From an archaeon (lineage in GTDB: Archaea; Nanobdellota; Nanobdellia; Pacearchaeales; UBA284): 17,235 nt of DNA. This document shows, piece by piece, positions 13,836-17,235 of the stretch (position 1 is its first letter; each line of letters starts with the position of its first letter). Under the pieces are notes generated by a model. It saw only the letters and a program-made list of their open reading frames with translations, did no database searches and was not told the origin of the DNA. The stretch spans positions 1 through 17,235 of the forward strand of contig JAUXAK010000004.1 of the NCBI GenBank assembly GCA_030619955.1, written 5' to 3'. The position numbers and the translations under genes were made by a program.

Positions 13836-14444
13836 CTAAGTCACTGGCAATTGCTTAAGATAATCTCTAACATGATTTGGAAGTTCAAATACTTCTTCTT
13901 TAGTTTCTAATTTTTCTTTAAGTTTTTCCTTTGCAAATTCCCACAATTCATCTGATGTAATAAATTGTTTAAATTCTTTTTTATCTACTTCTTTGGCAAA
14001 TTTTATTAATTTAACATTTAAGTTATCTTTTAATGAAACATCATCTAATGAAAATACAAAAGCACAAGGATAATAATTCATAGTTGTATTTCCTTGAATT
14101 TCTATAGGTTTATTAAAACAGCAATTTTTTTCTGGTATATCCAAAAGATAAGCAATTAGGGCTGGTTCAAAATTATCTTCAGATGTTTCAAGCCAATATA
14201 TATGATTGAGTACAGGGGCAAGTGCAAATATATTTGAATTATTTTTTTCTGCATACTCTCTAAAGTCTTTCATTACATGCCAAGTCCTATCTTTGAATAC
14301 ATTTCCCTCAAAAGAATCAAAATCTTTAAAAGAATTAAATGGATTATAAAAAAAACTTATTAAAGACGCTATACTAATAGGCAGGGCAATATTTTTTAAG
14401 TTTTTTGCTGATTTTTTTACTAAACTAACTAATTTATTTTTCAT
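13836..14444 (-). CDS. Secreted or membrane-anchored protein of unknown function
   Basis: 202 residues. A basic start (KNKLVSLVKKSAKNLKN) and a weak hydrophobic helix at about 18-33 (KNIALPISIASLISFF) make it probably anchored or secreted. The rest is a charged soluble domain: RTWHVMKDFREYAEKN, then APVLNHIYWLETSED, a paired cysteine (NCCFNKPIE), a further Cys after MNYYP, and a Lys/Glu-rich helical C-terminus. A weak AAGGA lies before the ATG and a TATA box about 54 nt upstream. The stop is TGA. It converges with the frameshifted FecR-like gene. I do not recognise a family or catalytic motif. Confidence 0.65.
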   Translation of the reverse strand: MKNKLVSLVKKSAKNLKNIALPISIASLISFFYNPFNSFKDFDSFEGNVFKDRTWHVMKDFREYAEKNNSNIFALAPVLNHIYWLETSEDNFEPALIAYLLDIPEKNCCFNKPIEIQGNTTMNYYPCAFVFSLDDVSLKDNLNVKLIKFAKEVDKKEFKQFITSDELWEFAKEKLKEKLETKEEVFELPNHVRDYLKQLPVT

Positions 14445-14492
14445 TTTTCCTTAGCCTTTTAAAATGAATTAACAAAAAATAAGAGTATAGCA

Positions 14493-14503
14493 AATATATA
14501 AAC
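14493..14503 (-). promoter_or_regulatory. TATA box of the unknown secreted protein
   Basis: GTTTATATATT on the minus strand about 54 nt before the ATG at 14444. It implies a short leader of about 28 nt. The remainder of the gap up to 14575 shows nothing I can name. Confidence 0.45.
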
Positions 14504-14575
14504 TTTTTGTTTTATAGTTATGAGAAAGTAGTAATAAATAAAGTAAAATCTGATTTATAAATTTATTTTTTATTC

Positions 14576-15886
14576 TTATTTTAACTTGATAACCTTTTTT
14601 ACAGGCAAATATGATTCTTTTGGCTTCAAGAAATAAACTCCAGAATTAAGGTTTTTTAAATTTATTTTTCCTCTTTCAACTTTTTTTGTTCCGCAATGTC
14701 TGCCACTTAAATCATAAACATCAATCTCATTTTTAAAACCAATAACATGTAAATAATCTCGAGTAGGATTTGGATATGCTCTGAATTGTGGCTCTAACTC
14801 TAATTTTTTTTCTATATTCTCATTGATACCAACAGGAGTAACATTAAAACCATGCTAATTATCAGGATTAGGACCTGGCCAATATGCTTTATTTGAATTG
14901 TTTGAAGCATCTGTTGCTTTAATTTTATAATTTACAGAATCTCCAGCACTTGCACTTGAATCAGCTAATACTGTAAAATAAAATGTATCAGATTTAATTG
15001 AATCAGCCCTAACAATAGTACTATCACTATTATTTAACTTCCATGAAAGTCTTGTCTTGGTTGTGTCAATTCCACTTGCATCTGTAATATAAGCAGAAAC
15101 AGGATATGGTCCTGTAAAGTTTGTGTCAGGCCATGTTGTTACATCTGAAATGCTTGGCTGTGTTTGATCATTAATGATTTTTTCAAGAGGAAACCACATA
15201 GTATCAGCTACTTTCATTGCATCAAGCCAAGTTGTATCTATTGTAAAAGGAATTAAGGTTCGCCAAGTTGTATCACTAACTGTTTTTTCTAAAGAGATAT
15301 AAACAGAATCATCATGTCTTGCAACACTATCTTGCTCTTCAAAATTAAAGCAAGAACGCCAATAATGATTCAAAGGCCAAACATAACCTGTATCGACTTG
15401 TGTTGTACATTTTTGTTCTGGATTTTTAGCAAGCCAATAAATTCCATTAATAGGATTTGGTAATCCAGAAGTATCTTGTATCCAACCTTGAGAAAAGGGG
15501 GCTCCTAAACTAACAGTAAAGGCCTTACTTAACTTATCAGGATCATTAAGAGTGATTTCTAAATTATAATTTGTTCCAGCAAGAAACATCAAATCAGAAG
15601 TATAAGTTTTTCCAAGAGTATCTTTATATGCATGAACAAAAAGAGTATCACCAGGTGATGCTGGAAGAATAAAATTTGATTCAAATTCTAAATATCTTCC
15701 ATTTTCATCTGTTGTTGTAAATAAAGTATCTTTAGAACCTTTTGGTTTTCTATAAATTTTTACAGGACAATTTTTTCCAGAAACTTCATCATAAGAATCA
15801 TGAACAAAACCACGAATATCTGTTTTTGCTGTATTCCATAATAAAAAAGTTCCAAGCAATCCATAAATGAATTTTTTAAATCCCAT
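14576..15886 (-). pseudogene. Secreted protein with T9SS-type C-terminal sorting domain, interrupted by an in-frame TAG
   Basis: The start at 15886 (MGFKKFIYGLLGTFLL, signal peptide to about residue 22) is backed by a TATA box 26 nt upstream. Residues 23-115 are a carboxypeptidase-regulatory-like beta domain (TDIRGFVHDSYDE, TTTDENGRYLEF, DTLFVHAY). About 230-340 is an Ig-like domain (SISDVTTWPDTNF, YPVSAYITDASG, DTFYFTV, VNYKIKATDASNN). At codon 344 there is TAG (14855-14857), yet the frame continues in phase for 92 more codons to TAA at 14576. That tail contains FRAYPNPTRDYLHV, EIDVYDLSGRHC, INLKNLNSGVYFL and KKVIKLK, the standard layout of the T9SS type A sorting domain of Bacteroidetes and relatives. 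The join reads PGPNPDN-stop-HGFNVTP, where Tyr (one base from TAG) would fit. Only the 343-residue product is made unless TAG is read through. Confidence 0.85.
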
Positions 15887-15905
15887 AAAAAATAAGAGGG
15901 AATAT

Positions 15906-15916
15906 GATATTTAAAT
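15906..15916 (-). promoter_or_regulatory. TATA box of the T9SS-tail gene
   Basis: ATTTAAATATC on the minus strand, centred about 26 nt before the ATG at 15886. The gene has its own leaderless promoter within the 54-nt gap behind its neighbour. Confidence 0.6.
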
Positions 15917-15940
15917 CTTTCGTTTTTCACTACTCCTTAG

Positions 15941-17235
15941 TTATATTTGTTGCCAAGTTGCATCTCTTTGAACAATTAACTTGTAAATTTTTCCAGGTGC
16001 AATATCAAAGTCAGGAGCTCCATAAGCAATTTCTTCACAAGTTTCGCCTGTTCCTGCTCCAATGTCTTGTTGTTGTGTTGGATCCCACTCACGAATTGTT
16101 TTGCCTTGATCTAAAACTAAATTTCCATTTTTATCTCTTATATCACAAAGCTGACTTGCCTTTTTTATTGTTGTGTCAAAAGGCAACACAATATAATTTT
16201 CACTAAATGTTCCTGGAACATGTTTAAACTCAAAACTCACAGGCTCAGGTACTTTTCCAACCCATGTCACATCCAGTTCATCCATCTCATATGTAAAAGA
16301 AATAAAATAAGGCCTGCCTCTTTCTGTTGGAAAGCCTCCTATAACAACATATTTATTATTTTCATCTTTTCCATAAGCTATTCCATAATATTCTTGCTCA
16401 CCTGGATTCCAGTATGAAGCATAATCATTACAACCTCCATAATCAGCTAATATATAATAAGGATTTTCTTCCCACATATTAACAACCCAGTTTATGCTTG
16501 TGTTTCTTTGTGCAGTTGCTTTTGGCTTCTTTAGTTCTTGTGTGAACTTTACAAATATATCAGACTCTTGATCACATAGCAAAGCTGTTTCATTTGCTTC
16601 ACACTGACCATATTTTATTAGTTCTCCTGGCTCTCTTGGCTCTTCCCTTGTTACACAAGCACCTTCTTCACAAACCTTTCCTTCTTTACTGCAATCATAT
16701 TCAGTAGACATACAAAAGTCTCCAGAACAATAAAATTCTCTTAAAGTATCATCAAGACAAAAATCATCTGCTACTATCTCACTATCAGAGCATGTCCCTT
16801 TTATATAAGGATAATTGCCGCCGTCAGTTTCAGAACAAACATCTCCATTCTTTGGGATATCATTTTTTTCTTCTCGAACAATTGCTAATGAAAGGATTTT
16901 GTTCTGATTATAATATTTGGATGATTCTGATGAAAATACAGTTTCCTTTGGACGAGGAGCAATACCACAATCTCCAGGACAATTTTCAATTGTTTCACCA
17001 AGTTCAGGCTCGCAAATATTATTATTATTACATACTGCAATACAAGCACCCTCTTGACAAACCTTTCCTTCTATACTGCAATCATATTCAACAAATTTGC
17101 ATATTTCACTGCACAAAATATCAAAATCAGCAAAATCTGGAAATATACACTCTTTACTACAATACCATTCTTTTAATGTGATATCATTAATACAGGAATC
17201 TAGTGATACTGCATCACCAAAACTACATGTACCTT
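15941..17235 (-). CDS. Cys-rich repeat surface protein with C-terminal bacterial-like beta modules (5' end outside window)
   Basis: The frame is open from the window edge (17235) to TAA at 15941-15943, so 431 codons are visible and the start is not in view. A TTG at 17114-17116 is internal, because the same Cys-rich pattern continues upstream of it. Two copies of a Cys-rich unit are seen, each GTC-x(9-11)-C-x(2)-D-x-TL-x-E-x-YCS followed by EYDCS-x-EGKVC-x-EGAC, separated by NNICEPELGETIENCPGDC, a Cys/acidic motif of archaeal and bacterial surface proteins. After a linker, the last 230 residues form two beta modules: YYGIAYG to VIGGFPTERGRPYF, and ENYIVLPFDTTIKKASQLC to REWDPTQQQ to DFDIAPGKIYKLIV. 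The last resembles modules found in FCB-bacterial extracellular proteins. Probably an extracellular, disulfide-stabilised protein; its target is unknown. Confidence 0.8.
   Translation of the reverse strand, partial: GTCSFGDAVSLDSCINDITLKEWYCSKECIFPDFADFDILCSEICKFVEYDCSIEGKVCQEGACIAVCNNNNICEPELGETIENCPGDCGIAPRPKETVFSSESSKYYNQNKILSLAIVREEKNDIPKNGDVCSETDGGNYPYIKGTCSDSEIVADDFCLDDTLREFYCSGDFCMSTEYDCSKEGKVCEEGACVTREEPREPGELIKYGQCEANETALLCDQESDIFVKFTQELKKPKATAQRNTSINWVVNMWEENPYYILADYGGCNDYASYWNPGEQEYYGIAYGKDENNKYVVIGGFPTERGRPYFISFTYEMDELDVTWVGKVPEPVSFEFKHVPGTFSENYIVLPFDTTIKKASQLCDIRDKNGNLVLDQGKTIREWDPTQQQDIGAGTGETCEEIAYGAPDFDIAPGKIYKLIVQRDATWQQI

Noticed and set aside
14855..14857. General reassignment of TAG to an amino acid
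   Set aside because: TAG also ends the MinD-type gene and the Ig-like gene at natural positions, so a global code change is not supported.
15904..17181. Several plus-strand open frames opposite the Cys-rich repeat gene
   Set aside because: They are antisense to a clearly coding strand, Leu/His/Gln-rich, and lack start signals.
1..17235. CRISPR array, insertion sequence or phage attachment site
   Set aside because: No regularly spaced repeats, transposase motifs, terminal inverted repeats or tRNA-end duplications were found by eye on either strand.

Overview
The window is AT-rich, gene-dense DNA that most likely comes from a DPANN archaeon (Pacearchaeota/Woesearchaeota-like). This placement is inferred from gene content and not from any search. 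The evidence includes a Sec61-beta (SecG) subunit, an archaeal RNase P RNA, tRNAs without an encoded CCA, TATA boxes about 25-28 nt upstream of several start codons (leaderless-type promoters), an archaeal S-layer C-terminal region, and surface proteins with many N-glycosylation sequons. Chromosomal housekeeping genes sit among surface-protein genes.

Left part (1-5300): the 3' end of an S-layer gene; a 40-aa antitoxin-like ORF overlapping the first of two paralogous single-pass membrane proteins; tRNA-Ser(UGA); a small four-helix membrane protein; a startless open frame that may be a decayed gene; and, on the minus strand, a large Ig-like, double-anchored surface protein with a Cys-rich module.

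Centre (5300-10400): RNase P RNA with an enlarged P12-like region containing a duplicated hairpin; secG; two paralogous helical proteins leading into a MinD/ParA-type ATPase; tRNA-His(GUG) about 30 nt upstream of hisS, probably in one transcript; and a small four-helix membrane protein on the minus strand.

Right part (10400-17235): a small unknown gene and a divergent GT2-like glycosyltransferase; a membrane-anchored protein with a KKGQITLF class III-like (prepilin-like) N-terminus; a surface protein with a FecR-like domain and coiled coil, split by a frameshift at a T6 run; an unknown secreted protein; a secreted protein with a carboxypeptidase-regulatory-like domain, an Ig-like domain and a type IX secretion (T9SS)-style C-terminal sorting domain cut off by an in-frame amber codon; and the 3' part of a Cys-rich repeat protein. 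These last two genes look like material shared with FCB-group bacteria.

The most notable items are the T9SS-like sorting tail in an apparently archaeal genome together with its amber codon, and the duplicated covarying hairpin inside RNase P RNA. After these come the paralog pair upstream of MinD and the tRNA-His/hisS linkage. All family assignments come from reading motifs by eye.
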